Assembly: GCA_964354345.1 (NCBI GenBank)
Contig: CAYGZL010000146.1
Coordinates: 1-64,000 of the forward strand
Direction: 5' to 3'
Origin: CAYGZL01 sp964354345
GTDB taxonomy: Bacteria; Chloroflexota; Anaerolineae; Anaerolineales; UBA4823
DNA: 64,000 nucleotides
Positions 1 through 9,818 of the stretch are shown piece by piece (position 1 is the stretch's first letter; the number at the start of each line of letters is the position of its first letter). A program made the translations under genes and the position numbers. The notes below the pieces were generated by a model. It worked only from the letters and a program-made list of their open reading frames with translations, made no database searches and was not told the DNA's origin.

Positions 1-1
1 G

Positions 2-766
2 TTACTCAAACCGGATGGCCGGTTGCACCTGATGGTGTTGGATGTTGGTCTGAACGGTACGACTGGCGAGGCGTATTTGATAGAAACCCCCACCGGGCGG
101 TGGGTATTGGTGGATGGCGGTGCCAGCTCCCGCCGGCTTTCGGATGCGCTGGGACGCCGGTTGCCCTTGCTGAACCGCCGTTTAGATTGCCTGGTAGTGG
201 CAAATACCGCAGAGGGACACCTGGCAGGCCTGCCGGATAACCTGGAGCGCTTCCCGGTAGATCAGGTCTGGTGGGCGGGCGAGGCGACCGGCTCGCGCAG
301 CGCTCGATTATTAAGCGAAACCCTGGCGCGGCTTGAGATCCCTATCACCAGGGCGGAAGCGGGCCAGAGGCTGGATTTAGGTTCGGGAGCGCGGCTAGAA
401 ATGCTCGCGGTCACGGCGCGGGGCGGGGTGATGTCCCTGGAATGGGGCAGCTTCCGGGTTTTTCTGCCAGTGGGCCTGGATGCCGCCAGCCTGGTCAGCC
501 TGAAACAAACGCGTTTGCCTGGGGATTGGACGGCGCTTTCGCTGGCGGCGGGAGGCAGTGTGGCGCTCAATCCGCTTGATTGGATTCAGAAGTTGCGCCC
601 GCAGTTTTTGCTGCTCAGTGTGGCGACTGGCGACCGGAGCGGCCAGCCAGAAGCGGAGACGCTGCGGGTGGTAGAAGGGTATACGCTGCTGCGCACGGAT
701 CGCAATGGTTGGATAGAATTAAGCACAGATGGGGAGGAGATGTGGGTGAAGGTCGAGCGACCGTAG
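2..766 (+). CDS. ComEC/Rec2-like C-terminal metallo-beta-lactamase-fold domain (5' partial)
   Basis: The frame is already open at base 2 (LLKPDGRLHLMVLDVG...), so the gene starts before the window and only the last ~255 residues are seen. The pattern PDGRLHLMVLDVG followed by a hydrophobic strand and VLVDGG matches the start of the extracellular metallo-beta-lactamase-like domain that closes ComEC DNA-uptake channels. In active members the next motif is H-x-H-x-D-H. Here the corresponding stretch reads NTAEGHLAGL, so only one His remains and metal binding is probably lost. The upstream competence membrane domain lies outside the window, so a free-standing MBL-fold protein cannot be excluded. 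It ends 63 bp before the antitoxin gene. Confidence 0.6.
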   Translation, partial: LLKPDGRLHLMVLDVGLNGTTGEAYLIETPTGRWVLVDGGASSRRLSDALGRRLPLLNRRLDCLVVANTAEGHLAGLPDNLERFPVDQVWWAGEATGSRSARLLSETLARLEIPITRAEAGQRLDLGSGARLEMLAVTARGGVMSLEWGSFRVFLPVGLDAASLVSLKQTRLPGDWTALSLAAGGSVALNPLDWIQKLRPQFLLLSVATGDRSGQPEAETLRVVEGYTLLRTDRNGWIELSTDGEEMWVKVERP

Positions 767-785
767 AATGCGCCTATTTACCTGA

Positions 786-805
786 TATAATGTATACACA
801 ATTGT
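786..805 (+). promoter_or_regulatory. -10 box and overlapping palindromes before the toxin-antitoxin pair
   Basis: TATAAT at 786-791 is followed at once by the palindrome TGTATACA (791-798) and then ACAATTGT (798-805). Transcription from this -10 would start inside the palindromes, about 30 nt before the antitoxin ATG, which has a GGGAGG Shine-Dalgarno. Phd/YefM antitoxins repress their own operon by binding short palindromes at the promoter, so these are good operator candidates. I saw no convincing -35 box. Confidence 0.5.
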
Positions 806-829
806 AGTCATATTCATCGGGAGGTTGGT

Positions 830-1078
830 ATGGTAACGGTCGGGGTGCGCCAATTAAAACAACAAGCCAGTGAACTGATCCGCCAGGTGCGCGAGCAGGG
901 GGCGGAGATCGAGGTAACTTACCATGGCAAGGTGGTGGCGCGCATCATCCCGGTCGCTCCAGCGCCGGAGGAGACGCAGCAAGCCTGGGAAAGCCTGGAC
1001 CGGCTATCAAAAGAGATCGAGAAACATTGGCCCGTGGGAGTTACCGCTGCAGAAGCGGTCGCTGAGGCCCGCCGTTGA
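830..1078 (+). CDS. Phd/YefM-type antitoxin
   Basis: This 82-residue protein has the Phd/YefM N-terminal DNA-binding fold: VGVRQLKQQASELIRQV, then a beta hairpin with VTYHGKVVARIIPV. The C-terminal half is charged and helical, as expected for the disordered toxin-neutralising tail. The start at 830 follows GGGAGG with 5-6 nt spacing. Its TGA overlaps the TTG start of the downstream PIN-domain gene by 4 bp (1075-1078), so the two are translationally coupled. The predicted role is to bind and inhibit the PIN toxin and to autorepress the operon. Confidence 0.88.
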   Translation: MVTVGVRQLKQQASELIRQVREQGAEIEVTYHGKVVARIIPVAPAPEETQQAWESLDRLSKEIEKHWPVGVTAAEAVAEARR

Positions 1079-1509
1079 CCCTCCAGACGCCCCAGGAAGC
1101 AGCTTTCGTTGTTGTAGATGCCAGCCTGTGGGTGGCTCGGCTTGTCCCGCAGGATGTTTTTCATACGCGTGTGCGCGCCTGGATGGAGGCATGCCGCGCG
1201 TCGGGCATCCAGCTTTTAGCGCCAGCAATCCTGCTGGCGGAAACAGCAGGGGCAATCGCCCGTCGCACGGGGGAGACCCGCCTGGCTCGCCAGGCGATTG
1301 AACGTCTCATAGGATTGCCTGGCTTGCGCCTGGTGGAGATGGACCGAGCTCTGCTGGAGGAAGCCGCCCACCTGGCTGCTGAATTGGGCCTGCGGGGAGC
1401 GGACGCGACTTATGTGGCAGTGGCCAGCCGGTTGCAGATTCCACTCGCCACGTTGGATGCAGACCAGCAGGCGCGCGCTGCCCGGCGGATCATGATGATT
1501 GCTCTGTAA
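1075..1509 (+). CDS. VapC-like PIN-domain toxin ribonuclease
   Basis: This 144-residue PIN-domain protein carries the expected acidic residues: D15 in VVDASLW, E56 in LLAETAGA, D110 in LRGADATYVAVA, and D128/D130 in TLDADQQ. These form the Mg2+ site of VapC-family endoribonucleases. It starts with TTG inside the antitoxin stop (TTGA overlap), typical of coupled toxin-antitoxin genes. Pairing a VapC-type toxin with a Phd-type antitoxin is common. The RNA target cannot be told from sequence. The gene appears intact. Confidence 0.87.
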   Translation: MTLQTPQEAAFVVVDASLWVARLVPQDVFHTRVRAWMEACRASGIQLLAPAILLAETAGAIARRTGETRLARQAIERLIGLPGLRLVEMDRALLEEAAHLAAELGLRGADATYVAVASRLQIPLATLDADQQARAARRIMMIAL

Positions 1510-1690
1510 GCCCCATCTCATTCGCACCTCATGATTCATGCAACAAAATATGATATAACATGCCGCTGTCAACTCATCGAAATCACCTTACCGCTTAAGG
1601 CAAACAATGCCGAAGCGGTGTAAGAAATCCATTCGCCACAGTTACTTCTCCATGTTGTATCCAGGGGTGTCCTGCTTGTTAAAACCAGCG

Positions 1691-1696
1691 TATAAT
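1691..1696 (+). promoter_or_regulatory. -10 box of a probable leaderless MFS transcript
   Basis: A perfect TATAAT lies 8 nt before the GTG start at 1705, and there is no Shine-Dalgarno sequence between. The transcript would therefore begin at or next to the start codon. No good -35 is visible at 17 nt. Confidence 0.5.
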
Positions 1697-1704
1697 CACG
1701 GCTT

Positions 1705-2901
1705 GTGAAGCTGCTCCAAGCCGATCCACAACTACGCTTGATGTTCTTTGGCATGATGATCAGCACTACGGGCGGCAGTATGATCTGGCCGTTCTTAATG
1801 GTTTACGCCAAAGAGCGCCTGGAGATGCCCCTGGCAGTGGTCACCCTGTTGATGACCATTAACGCCGTCACGGGGCTGATTTCTTCACTCCTGGCCGGAC
1901 CCCTGATTGACCGCTTGGGGCGCAAGTGGATGATGGCCGCCAGCCTGGCCGCCAATGGCCTGGCTTATTTGCTGTTAAGCCAGGCGAACTCTCTGCCAGC
2001 TTTCGCGGTTTTGATGGGTCTCAGCGGAGCGGTAAACCCACTCTATCGCGTGGGCAGTGACGCCATGCTGGCTGATTTGCTGCCGGGAGACAAACGCCTG
2101 GAAGGCTATTCCTTGCTGCGAACAGGCAACAATGTTGGAGTGGCGCTGGGGCCAGCCATTGGCGGATTGATCGCCTCTACTTCCTATACCCTGGCGTTCT
2201 ATTTGGCAGCATTGGGAATGTGTACTTACAGCCTGCTGCTGGTTTTTCTTGCCCGTGAGACGTTGCCCCAAAGGGTAGCGAACATCCCGAAAGACGATGA
2301 ACGCTGGGGAGGCTATCCACAAATTTTCCGAGACCGACCCTTTGTCGCGTTTTTCCTGGCTTTTGTGCTGACCCAGATCTGTGCAGCGACAATGTGGATG
2401 CTGCTGTCTGTGTACACCAAGGAAAATTACCAGGTATCGGAGCGATGGTTTGGTTTCATTCCCACTACGAACGCGCTGATGGTCGTCTTCTTCCAGGTAG
2501 CGATAACCCGGTGGACGAAGCGTTACCCCCCTTTATGGATGGTGAGCCTTGGAACCGCGTTTTATGCCTTCGGCGTGGGCAGCGTGGCCTTGGGACGTGG
2601 TTTTTGGGGTTTCTGGGTGTGTATCGTAATCTTCACGATTGGGGAATTAATTCTTTCACCGACGGCGACCACTTATGTGGCAAATCTGGCGCCGGCGGAG
2701 ATGCGCGGGCGCTACATGGGTTTGTTTGGTCTAACCTGGAATGTGGCGGCAGGCATTGGACCGGTGTTGGGCGGTGTTTTGAATGATAACCTGGGACCGG
2801 CATTTATCTGGTATGGCGCTTTTGTGATTGGATTGTTCAGCCTGGTGCGGCTCTTATCGCTGGCTGGGGCGAAGTCAAGGGTAAAAGCTGAGTGCGCCTA
2901 G
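1705..2901 (+). CDS. MFS transporter
   Basis: This 398-residue, very hydrophobic protein has the length and pattern of a 12-helix major facilitator permease. The loop after helix 2 reads GPLIDRLGRKWMM, matching MFS motif A (G-x3-D-R-x-G-R-[RK]). Mid-protein it has a hydrophilic loop (about residues 180-205). The C-terminal half contains PAEMRGRYMGL, a helix 10 region pattern seen in drug:H+ antiporter-like members. The substrate cannot be inferred; multidrug efflux is a reasonable guess only. The GTG start is supported by the TATAAT 8 nt upstream rather than by a ribosome-binding site. Confidence 0.85.
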   Translation: MKLLQADPQLRLMFFGMMISTTGGSMIWPFLMVYAKERLEMPLAVVTLLMTINAVTGLISSLLAGPLIDRLGRKWMMAASLAANGLAYLLLSQANSLPAFAVLMGLSGAVNPLYRVGSDAMLADLLPGDKRLEGYSLLRTGNNVGVALGPAIGGLIASTSYTLAFYLAALGMCTYSLLLVFLARETLPQRVANIPKDDERWGGYPQIFRDRPFVAFFLAFVLTQICAATMWMLLSVYTKENYQVSERWFGFIPTTNALMVVFFQVAITRWTKRYPPLWMVSLGTAFYAFGVGSVALGRGFWGFWVCIVIFTIGELILSPTATTYVANLAPAEMRGRYMGLFGLTWNVAAGIGPVLGGVLNDNLGPAFIWYGAFVIGLFSLVRLLSLAGAKSRVKAECA

Positions 2902-2923
2902 TCGGCAACCAAGGAGAATAATT

Positions 2924-3796
2924 ATGAACCTTTATTTTTCAGCGCGAGCCCCCTTTTCTTTCCAAATGGTCGTTATGTCTCATGGCTGGATGCAACTGGC
3001 GCCCTTCAGCTTTGATCAAGGCACTGGCGTATTAGCCTATGTGGACCGGCTATCCACCGGGCGCGTCGTTAGCTACCACATCCAGGAGGCGCAGACCGGC
3101 GTGCAGGTGGAGGTGTTGTCCGATTTGGTGCCGGGCGAGATCGAAGAGGTAAAGCAACGGGTAGGCTGGATGTTGGATCTGGAGGCGGATTTTACCCCTT
3201 TTTATGCACTGGCTCGCGCGGAGCCAAAGCTGGCAAAAGCGGTCGAGCGCGCCGCGGGTCGGTTGTTGCGCAGCCCGACTTTCTTCGAGGACATTGTCAA
3301 GACTCTGTTGACCACCAATACACTGTGGGCGGCTACCCGGCGGATGGCGGTCAACTTGACCCAGCACTTTGGCGAAGCGTTGGTTGAGGATGCAAGTATG
3401 CATGCTTTTCCAACCGCGGCCAGCCTGGCTGGAGCCGGAGCGGAGGCATTGAAGGAGAAGGGCCGCCTGGGTTACCGGGCGCCTTATGTGTACGAACTGG
3501 CCTTGAGCACAGTTGCCGGAGAACTTGATCCCGAGGCCTTCAAGACCAGTACGCTGGCAACGCCCGAGCTGCGCAAGGAATTGATCAAAATAAAAGGTGT
3601 AGGCAGCTACGCCGCAGCGAATCTGCTGGTTCTTCTGGGGCGCTATGACTACTTGCCGGTCGACTCATGGGCGTTTAAAATGGTTTCCAAAGAATGGTTT
3701 GGCGGGGAGCCGGTTGGACCAAAGGAGGTGGATGCGGCATTCGCCCGCTGGGGGGAATGGAAGGGGTTGGCGTACTGGTTTTGGGAGTGGAGCTAG
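2924..3796 (+). CDS. HhH-GPD DNA glycosylase (AlkA/OGG1 superfamily)
   Basis: This 290-residue protein matches base-excision-repair glycosylases of the helix-hairpin-helix GPD superfamily. The hairpin is at residues 221-240 (IKIKGVGSYAAANLL), and the essential aspartate is D247 in LPVDSWAF. There is no four-cysteine iron-sulfur cluster at the C-terminus, so it is not Nth or MutY. The N-terminal ~80 residues form a beta-rich domain, as in AlkA and OGG1. It would flip out and excise a damaged base, either alkylated or oxidised; which one is undetermined. AAGGAG precedes the ATG. It ends 17 bp before the DsbA start. Confidence 0.8.
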   Translation: MNLYFSARAPFSFQMVVMSHGWMQLAPFSFDQGTGVLAYVDRLSTGRVVSYHIQEAQTGVQVEVLSDLVPGEIEEVKQRVGWMLDLEADFTPFYALARAEPKLAKAVERAAGRLLRSPTFFEDIVKTLLTTNTLWAATRRMAVNLTQHFGEALVEDASMHAFPTAASLAGAGAEALKEKGRLGYRAPYVYELALSTVAGELDPEAFKTSTLATPELRKELIKIKGVGSYAAANLLVLLGRYDYLPVDSWAFKMVSKEWFGGEPVGPKEVDAAFARWGEWKGLAYWFWEWS

Positions 3797-3800
3797 ATGA

Positions 3801-3806
3801 TATAAT
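3801..3806 (+). promoter_or_regulatory. -10 box of a probable leaderless DsbA transcript
   Basis: A perfect TATAAT starts 5 nt after the glycosylase stop and ends 7 nt before the ATG at 3814, with no ribosome-binding site between. It supports the 3814 start and a leaderless mRNA. Confidence 0.55.
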
Positions 3807-3813
3807 CCACCCT

Positions 3814-4623
3814 ATGATTAAAAATATCTTTTCTCACTCGACTTCCTCTGAATCTGGTCAAGACCCTTTTGCAGATCGGCAATCTTTTCTAAAAAACCCT
3901 AACTTATTATATATGCTATTACCTCTGGTTTTTGTGCTTGGATTAGGCGCTGGCTTCCTGATCTGGGGACAAAAGGCGGCCAGGGCGGGGGCGATTGTAG
4001 CAGGCGAAGCGACGCGGATTACGGGGCAGCAGGCAACCCAGCAGGCAGGTCAACAGGCGACCCAGACGGCTGTCCAAAAGGCGTTCAGGCGCTATGATGT
4101 TCCAGTGGATGATGACCCGATCCTGGGCGCGGCGAATGCACCAATCACGATCATTGAGTTTAGCGATTACCAGTGCCCATACTGCCTGCAATGGCACCAG
4201 CAAGTCTTAGGCCGTCTGCGCGAAGCTTACCCGGACCAGGTGCGCATCGTCTACCGGGATTTTCCACTGACCAGTATCCACCCCGAAGCTGAACCCGCCG
4301 CCGAAGCGGCGAATTGCGCCAATGAGCAAGGCGCCTTCTGGCAGTATCATGATAAGCTGTTCAGTGGGCAGTATAGCTTGAGCACCCAGACCTACCAGCA
4401 GTATGCCACTGACTTGGGGTTGGATCTGGTGAAGTTTAATGACTGTATAAATACACATCGCTTCCAGGCGGAAGTGCAGGCGGACTTGGATTTCGCGGTT
4501 AACCTGGGGGTGCGTTCAACCCCGACTTTCTTCATTAACGGCATTGCTGTCGTCGGTGCGCAGCCTTTTGATATCTTTAAGCAGGTTATTGATAAGGAAC
4601 TCGCCGGCGAATTTCCCAAGTAA
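3814..4623 (+). CDS. Membrane-anchored DsbA-family thiol oxidoreductase
   Basis: This 269-residue protein has an N-terminal membrane anchor (about residues 31-51, LLYMLLPLVFVLGLGAGFLI), so the catalytic part faces outside. A Gln/Ala/Thr-rich spacer follows (about 60-90). The thioredoxin fold has active site C121-P-Y-C124 in FSDYQCPYCLQWH and the cis-Pro loop STPTFFING. This is the DSBA_Thioredoxin_4 type common in Chloroflexota and Actinobacteria, which oxidises or isomerises disulfides in exported proteins. The frame is open for 40 codons upstream, but those overlap the glycosylase gene. The TATAAT 7 nt before 3814 fixes the start. Confidence 0.85.
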   Translation: MIKNIFSHSTSSESGQDPFADRQSFLKNPNLLYMLLPLVFVLGLGAGFLIWGQKAARAGAIVAGEATRITGQQATQQAGQQATQTAVQKAFRRYDVPVDDDPILGAANAPITIIEFSDYQCPYCLQWHQQVLGRLREAYPDQVRIVYRDFPLTSIHPEAEPAAEAANCANEQGAFWQYHDKLFSGQYSLSTQTYQQYATDLGLDLVKFNDCINTHRFQAEVQADLDFAVNLGVRSTPTFFINGIAVVGAQPFDIFKQVIDKELAGEFPK

Positions 4624-4662
4624 GCCAACAGAGGGATATCTGTTATATAACAGGAATTATTC

Positions 4663-7600
4663 ATGAGTACGCCCTTAGACTTCCAATCGTTGATTATGAC
4701 TTTGCAGGATTTCTGGGCCAGGCGGGGTTGCTTGATCTGGCAGCCTTATTATTCCCAGGTTGGAGCAGGGACGATGAATCCGGGGACCTACCTGCGGGTG
4801 CTTGGACCTGAACCATGGAACGTGGCCTATGTTGAGCCGTCGATCCGCCCCGATGATGGGCGCTATGGGGAGAATCCGAACCGGATGCAGATGCACTATC
4901 AGATGCAGGTTATCCTCAAGCCGGATCCTGGCAATCCGCAGGAAATTTACCTGGAATCCTTACAGGCATTGGGGATTGATCCTCGCCAGCATGATTTTCG
5001 TTTTGTTGAAGATAATTGGGAATCGCCGGCGCTGGGTTCCTGGGGGTTGGGATGGGAAGTCTGGCTGGATGGACAGGAAATTACCCAATTCACCTATTTC
5101 CAGCAAGCTGGCGGTTATGCGCTTGACCCGGTATCCGTCGAGATGACGTATGGGTTAGAACGGATTGCGATTACTTTGCAGCGGGTGAGCAGCTTCCGCG
5201 ATATCCAATGGAGTCCCACCCTCACGGATGGGGATGTCAACCTGCAAGGTGAGCAGGAACATAGCACATATTACTTTGACATCGCGAATGTCGAGCGCCT
5301 GCGCCAAATGTATGACTTGTATGAAGCGGAGGCAAAAGCCTGTCTGGAAAAAGGCCTGGTGCTTCCGGCGCATGATTATGTGTTGAAGTGCTCGCATACT
5401 TTTAATGTACTCGATGCGCGTGGCGCAGTGGGTGTGACCGAACGGCAGGCGTTGTTTGGGCGCATGCGCGACCTGTCGCGGCGGGTAGCGGATATCTACC
5501 TGGCGCAACGCCAGCGGTTGGAATATCCCTGGCTGACAGAGCCACCCGCAGCCAGTAACCAATTAGCGCCTGGGATGTGGAATGGTTCCGATTTGCACAG
5601 CGAATCGACCTCCGGTGACACACAGAGCTACTCCAGCAGAAATTCGGTTGCGCCTTTCTTATTGGAGATCGGTACCGAGGAGCTGCCGGCGGGCGATCTG
5701 GAGGCTGCCCTGGAGCAGCTCAAGCATCGGGTACCGGTGTTGTTAGCTGAGTTACGCCTGGCGCATGGACCGCTTCAGGTGTGGGGTACGCCGCGCCGCC
5801 TGGTGGTGTGGGTACAAAACCTGGCTGGCGTCCAAACTGATTTGGAACAGGTGATTAAGGGTCCACCGGCGAACCGCGCCTATGATATCCTGGGCCAACC
5901 GACAGTGGCTGCGGAAGGATTCGCGCGGAGTAAGGGTGTGGCTTTAACCGATCTGGAAGTGCGTGAGATAGACGGGGGCAAGTATGTTGTAGCAGTTGTG
6001 CACCAGGCGGGTCGGAATGCGGTGGCGGCATTAGCTGAAGCCTTGCCAGGCTTGATTGGTGGGCTAAAGTTTGACAAGCCAATGCGATGGAACAGCACGA
6101 ATGTGGTTTTCTCGCGTCCCATCCGCTGGCTGTTGGCGTTGTTTGGGCAGCAAGTGGTACCTTTCGAATACGCCGGTTTAAAGTCGGGCAATATCACGCG
6201 TGGATTGCGAACTCAGCAGCCCTCAGAATTCGCTATTAAAACCATAGAAGAATATTTCAGCGCCTTGATCGCCCAGGGGATAATATTTGATCCGGCTGAA
6301 CGCCGTAAACGCATCTTGGAACAGGTGAATGAACTGGCGACGGGTGTTGGTGGACAGATTCAGGAGGATGCGGCGCTTTTGGTTGAGGTAGCCAATCTAG
6401 TGGAAGCCCCTACGGCTCTGTTGGGTTCTTTCGACCCTTCGCATCTCAAGTTGCCGCGTGAGGTGTTAATCTCCGTAATGAAGAAGCACCAGCGCTATTT
6501 CCCGGTGCATAGTCGTTCTGAAGATGGAGACTTGCTTCCCTATTTTATTTCCGTCCGCAACGGCGACAAAGTGGGATTGGATTTGGTGATTGAAGGCAAC
6601 GAGCATGTCATCCGGGCGCGCTTTGCCGATGCGAACTTTTTTGTGCGCGATGATCTGAAACGATCCCTGGAGGCGTTTTTACCGCGACTGGGAACGCTGA
6701 TGTTCCAAACCCAATTGGGCTCGATGCTCGATAAGGTCCGCCGGATCGCTGCCCTGGTAAAAGACCTTGCGCCATTGGTTGGTTTGGATCGGCTGGAAAC
6801 TCAGGCGGCGCAGCGTGCAGCGGAACTGTGTAAGGCAGATCTGGCGACCAAGATGGTGGTTGAAATGACCTCGTTGCAGGGCTTGATGGGTAGCTACTAT
6901 GCTTTACAGTCTGGCGAACCCATAGCAGTGGCGCAGGCGGTCTTTGAGCATTACCTGCCGCGCTACACAGGCGATCAGGCGCCACGCACGCGCGTTGGAT
7001 TGGTGGTTGGATTGGCAGACCGGCTGGATACCCTGGCAGGTTTGTTTGCGGTTGGATTGGCGCCCTCGGGCAATAAAGATCCCTTTGCCCAGCGCCGCGC
7101 GGCTTTAGGCCTGGTACAGAATCTCATCACCTGGGATCTGAATTTCGACCTGCGCGTGGCGTTGCAAGCCGCCGCAGTTTACCTCGAAGCCCCACCGAAC
7201 GACCGGCAGGCGAAGGTCCCGCTCGATCCTACTGCCTCTCATTCATTTGTGGTTAGCGCTGAGTCGCAAACTGCTGTATTGGAGTTCATTATTGAGCGCC
7301 TGCGAAACACGCTGCTCGAGCAGGGCGCGCGTTACGATCAGGTGGATGCGGTATTGGCAGCGCAGGGGCATAACCCCGCTGGTGCGGCACGTGCGGTACA
7401 GGAGTTGGCGACCTGGACCAGTCGATCCGATTGGCGGAGTATCTTGCCCACTTACGCGCGCTGCGTACGCATCACGCGCGATCAAAAAAAGCGCTTCCCG
7501 GTGGTAGAGGCAGCGTTGGTGGTGACCGAAGAAGAGGCGCTTTTCAGTGCGCTCCAGACTGCCGAGAAAACGCCGCGTCTGGTGGGTTCAGTGAATGATT

Positions 7601-7767
7601 TTTTAAACGCTTTCCTGCCGATGATCCCGGCAGTGAACCGTTTCTTTGATGTGGTATTGGTGATGGCAGACGACATAACTGTGCGTCAAAACCGTCTGGG
7701 TCTGCTGCAGCGGGTTGCAGCCCTGGCCGAAGGCGTGGCGGACTTTTCCCGCCTGGAAGGATTTTAG
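4663..7767 (+). CDS. glyQS: Glycyl-tRNA synthetase, fused alpha and beta subunits
   Basis: One 1034-residue chain joins GlyQ (about 1-295: [40 protein letters not shown]) to GlyS (about 330-1034, beginning [20 protein letters not shown]). The linker between them is Ser/Asn/Gln-rich. The bacterial alpha2beta2 enzyme charges tRNA-Gly; alpha holds the catalytic site and beta the tRNA-binding domains, including the C-terminal anticodon-binding region. Fusion is known in Chlamydia and other lineages. The gene sits 39 bp after dsbA. That gap is too short for a T-box leader, and none is visible. Confidence 0.95.
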   Translation: MSTPLDFQSLIMTLQDFWARRGCLIWQPYYSQVGAGTMNPGTYLRVLGPEPWNVAYVEPSIRPDDGRYGENPNRMQMHYQMQVILKPDPGNPQEIYLESLQALGIDPRQHDFRFVEDNWESPALGSWGLGWEVWLDGQEITQFTYFQQAGGYALDPVSVEMTYGLERIAITLQRVSSFRDIQWSPTLTDGDVNLQGEQEHSTYYFDIANVERLRQMYDLYEAEAKACLEKGLVLPAHDYVLKCSHTFNVLDARGAVGVTERQALFGRMRDLSRRVADIYLAQRQRLEYPWLTEPPAASNQLAPGMWNGSDLHSESTSGDTQSYSSRNSVAPFLLEIGTEELPAGDLEAALEQLKHRVPVLLAELRLAHGPLQVWGTPRRLVVWVQNLAGVQTDLEQVIKGPPANRAYDILGQPTVAAEGFARSKGVALTDLEVREIDGGKYVVAVVHQAGRNAVAALAEALPGLIGGLKFDKPMRWNSTNVVFSRPIRWLLALFGQQVVPFEYAGLKSGNITRGLRTQQPSEFAIKTIEEYFSALIAQGIIFDPAERRKRILEQVNELATGVGGQIQEDAALLVEVANLVEAPTALLGSFDPSHLKLPREVLISVMKKHQRYFPVHSRSEDGDLLPYFISVRNGDKVGLDLVIEGNEHVIRARFADANFFVRDDLKRSLEAFLPRLGTLMFQTQLGSMLDKVRRIAALVKDLAPLVGLDRLETQAAQRAAELCKADLATKMVVEMTSLQGLMGSYYALQSGEPIAVAQAVFEHYLPRYTGDQAPRTRVGLVVGLADRLDTLAGLFAVGLAPSGNKDPFAQRRAALGLVQNLITWDLNFDLRVALQAAAVYLEAPPNDRQAKVPLDPTASHSFVVSAESQTAVLEFIIERLRNTLLEQGARYDQVDAVLAAQGHNPAGAARAVQELATWTSRSDWRSILPTYARCVRITRDQKKRFPVVEAALVVTEEEALFSALQTAEKTPRLVGSVNDFLNAFLPMIPAVNRFFDVVLVMADDITVRQNRLGLLQRVAALAEGVADFSRLEGF

Positions 7768-7823
7768 CCCGGAACTAAGGGAAACCACCAGGGTTGCCCC
7801 CAATTGTTCTGCGACGTGCTGCT

Positions 7824-9818
7824 ATGTCCACGATTGACGAAATCAAATCCCGCCTCTATATCGTCGACCTGGTCTCGGAGACAGTGCAGCTACGCCGTTC
7901 TGGGAAAAGCTACACCGGTTTCTGTCCCTTTCACTCGAACACACGGACACCAGCGTTTGTTGTCTTTCCCGAGTCAGGCACCTGGCGCTGTTTTGGTCAA
8001 TGTAACGAGGGCGGCGATATCTTCAAGTTTGTGATGAAGAAAGAGGGGTGGGATTTTACCGAAGCGCTGCGCTATCTGGCAGAAAAAGCTGGCGTCGAGC
8101 TAAAGCCCCAAACACCCGAACAACAAGCGATTACGGAAGAGAATGATCATCTGCGCACTATATTAGAGGACGCAGTGGTTTTTTATCGCCAACAACTACT
8201 CCACACACCCGAGGGGCAGGCGACCCTGGGATATCTGCGCCAGAAACGTGGCCTGAGCGATGTTACCCTGGAAGCGTTTGGCTTAGGATATGCGCCGAAC
8301 TCTTACGACGCTACCCTGCACTATTTCCAATCCAGGCAATATCCCCGGGAACATTTAATCGCCAGTGGATTGGTGTCACAGCGAGATGATGGTGGTGTGT
8401 ACGACCGTTTTCGTCATCGCATCATGTTCCCAATTCGGGACGAACGCGGCCGGATGGCGGGTTTCGGGGCGCGGATTCTCAATCCTGACGACGTGCCGAA
8501 GTTCCTCAACTCGCCCCAGACGCCGATATTTGATAAAGGTCACTTGCTATATGGTTTGGACCGGGCGCGTAAAACCATCCGCACCAAGGAACAGGCGGTG
8601 ATTGTTGAAGGTTATTTGGATGTCATCGCCTTGCACCAGGCCGGTTTTGCGAACGTTGTATCTCCGATGGGCACGGCGTTGACCGAGCACCAACTCGGTT
8701 TGCTCAAACGTATGGCGCGGCGGATCATCCTGGCCCTGGATCCAGATGCAGCGGGCAACCAGGCAACGCTGCGTGGCTTGCAGATTGCTCGCCAGACTCT
8801 CGATCACGAGCAAGAGTTAGTTTTCGATGCGCGAGGTTTGTTGAGTTCGGAAGCGCGTCTGCAAGCAGACATCCGTGTAACTACATTGCCCCCAGGGATG
8901 GATCCGGACGAAGTGGTCAACCGGGATCCGAAAGAATGGGAACTGATTGTCCAAAATGCGCGTCCGATTGTGGTGCATGTCATGCAGGTGCTGGCGACCG
9001 GGCGCGATCTGGATGACCCGAAAGTGAAGCGGGAGATCGCCAGCCAGGTATTGTCGTTGATCGCTGATATACCCGATCCTATCGAACGAGATACATATCG
9101 GCAGAAATTAGCCCGGTTATTACGCGTCAGTGAAGCAACGCTGATGGAAGCCCGACCGGCGGTTGCGCGAGGCAGACCATCACCCATCCGTTCTGGTACG
9201 CGCAGGGGGGCAGCCTCGGACGCGCAAAGCGGGGCGAGTCCCTCTACTGTCTCAACGAAGCCAGCGCAGTCTACTACCGCAGGTTCAGCGACTTTGAGCA
9301 ACTACGCCCTTGAGGCGCATTGCCTGGGGGTACTGCTCCGCCATCCGGCGCTCCTTTATCGGGTGGATCGTAAGCTGCTGGAAGCTGGATTGGGGCGCCT
9401 CTCCCCAGAGGATTTTCAGCACACCGATCACCAGGCGATCTTTGGTCTGCTCCAGGAGTCGGTAGATCAGGATATAGCAGAGCCATTGAACTATGTGCTC
9501 AGTGGGTTTTCACTGCCCATGATGGAGATTGCCGATGATTTGTTAGCGCGGACAGCGACGATCTATGGTAAAGAGACTGCAGATCGTCACTCCGACTCAA
9601 ATGAAGATCGGATCCTGGAGGATTTGCTGCGTGGCTTGGTGGAGTTGCGCCAACGCAATTTGCGCCAGAGTCTGGAATATTTGCATTATTTAATTGAAGA
9701 CGCCCAGGACCAAGGGGATCTCAAGGCAGTACAGTATCGCCAGTCGGTGGTTAATTATCTGAAAGTAAAAAAGTTACTGGATCAGGCTATCGGGAAACCC
9801 ACCAATGCAAAACAGTAG
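7824..9818 (+). CDS. dnaG: DNA primase
   Basis: This 664-residue protein synthesises replication primers. It has the zinc-binding domain (C34, H37, C56, C60), the RNA-polymerase-like core and the TOPRIM domain ([10 protein letters not shown] with E262, and LALDPDAAG). The C-terminal third should bind the DnaB helicase. The zinc motif ends C-x3-C (CFGQC) rather than the C-x2-C of E. coli. I chose ATG 7824 ([11 protein letters not shown]), the usual DnaG start; a TTG at 7794 would add ten residues and is less likely. The last 14 bp overlap rpoD, forming the classical dnaG-rpoD macromolecular synthesis operon. Confidence 0.95.
   Translation: MSTIDEIKSRLYIVDLVSETVQLRRSGKSYTGFCPFHSNTRTPAFVVFPESGTWRCFGQCNEGGDIFKFVMKKEGWDFTEALRYLAEKAGVELKPQTPEQQAITEENDHLRTILEDAVVFYRQQLLHTPEGQATLGYLRQKRGLSDVTLEAFGLGYAPNSYDATLHYFQSRQYPREHLIASGLVSQRDDGGVYDRFRHRIMFPIRDERGRMAGFGARILNPDDVPKFLNSPQTPIFDKGHLLYGLDRARKTIRTKEQAVIVEGYLDVIALHQAGFANVVSPMGTALTEHQLGLLKRMARRIILALDPDAAGNQATLRGLQIARQTLDHEQELVFDARGLLSSEARLQADIRVTTLPPGMDPDEVVNRDPKEWELIVQNARPIVVHVMQVLATGRDLDDPKVKREIASQVLSLIADIPDPIERDTYRQKLARLLRVSEATLMEARPAVARGRPSPIRSGTRRGAASDAQSGASPSTVSTKPAQSTTAGSATLSNYALEAHCLGVLLRHPALLYRVDRKLLEAGLGRLSPEDFQHTDHQAIFGLLQESVDQDIAEPLNYVLSGFSLPMMEIADDLLARTATIYGKETADRHSDSNEDRILEDLLRGLVELRQRNLRQSLEYLHYLIEDAQDQGDLKAVQYRQSVVNYLKVKKLLDQAIGKPTNAKQ

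Noticed and set aside
3694..3813. An N-terminal extension of the DsbA protein
   Set aside because: These 40 codons lie inside the glycosylase gene in another frame; the TATAAT and membrane-anchor position favour ATG 3814.
4624..4662. A T-box leader for glyQS
   Set aside because: Only 39 bp separate dsbA from glyQS and no specifier or antiterminator motif is present.
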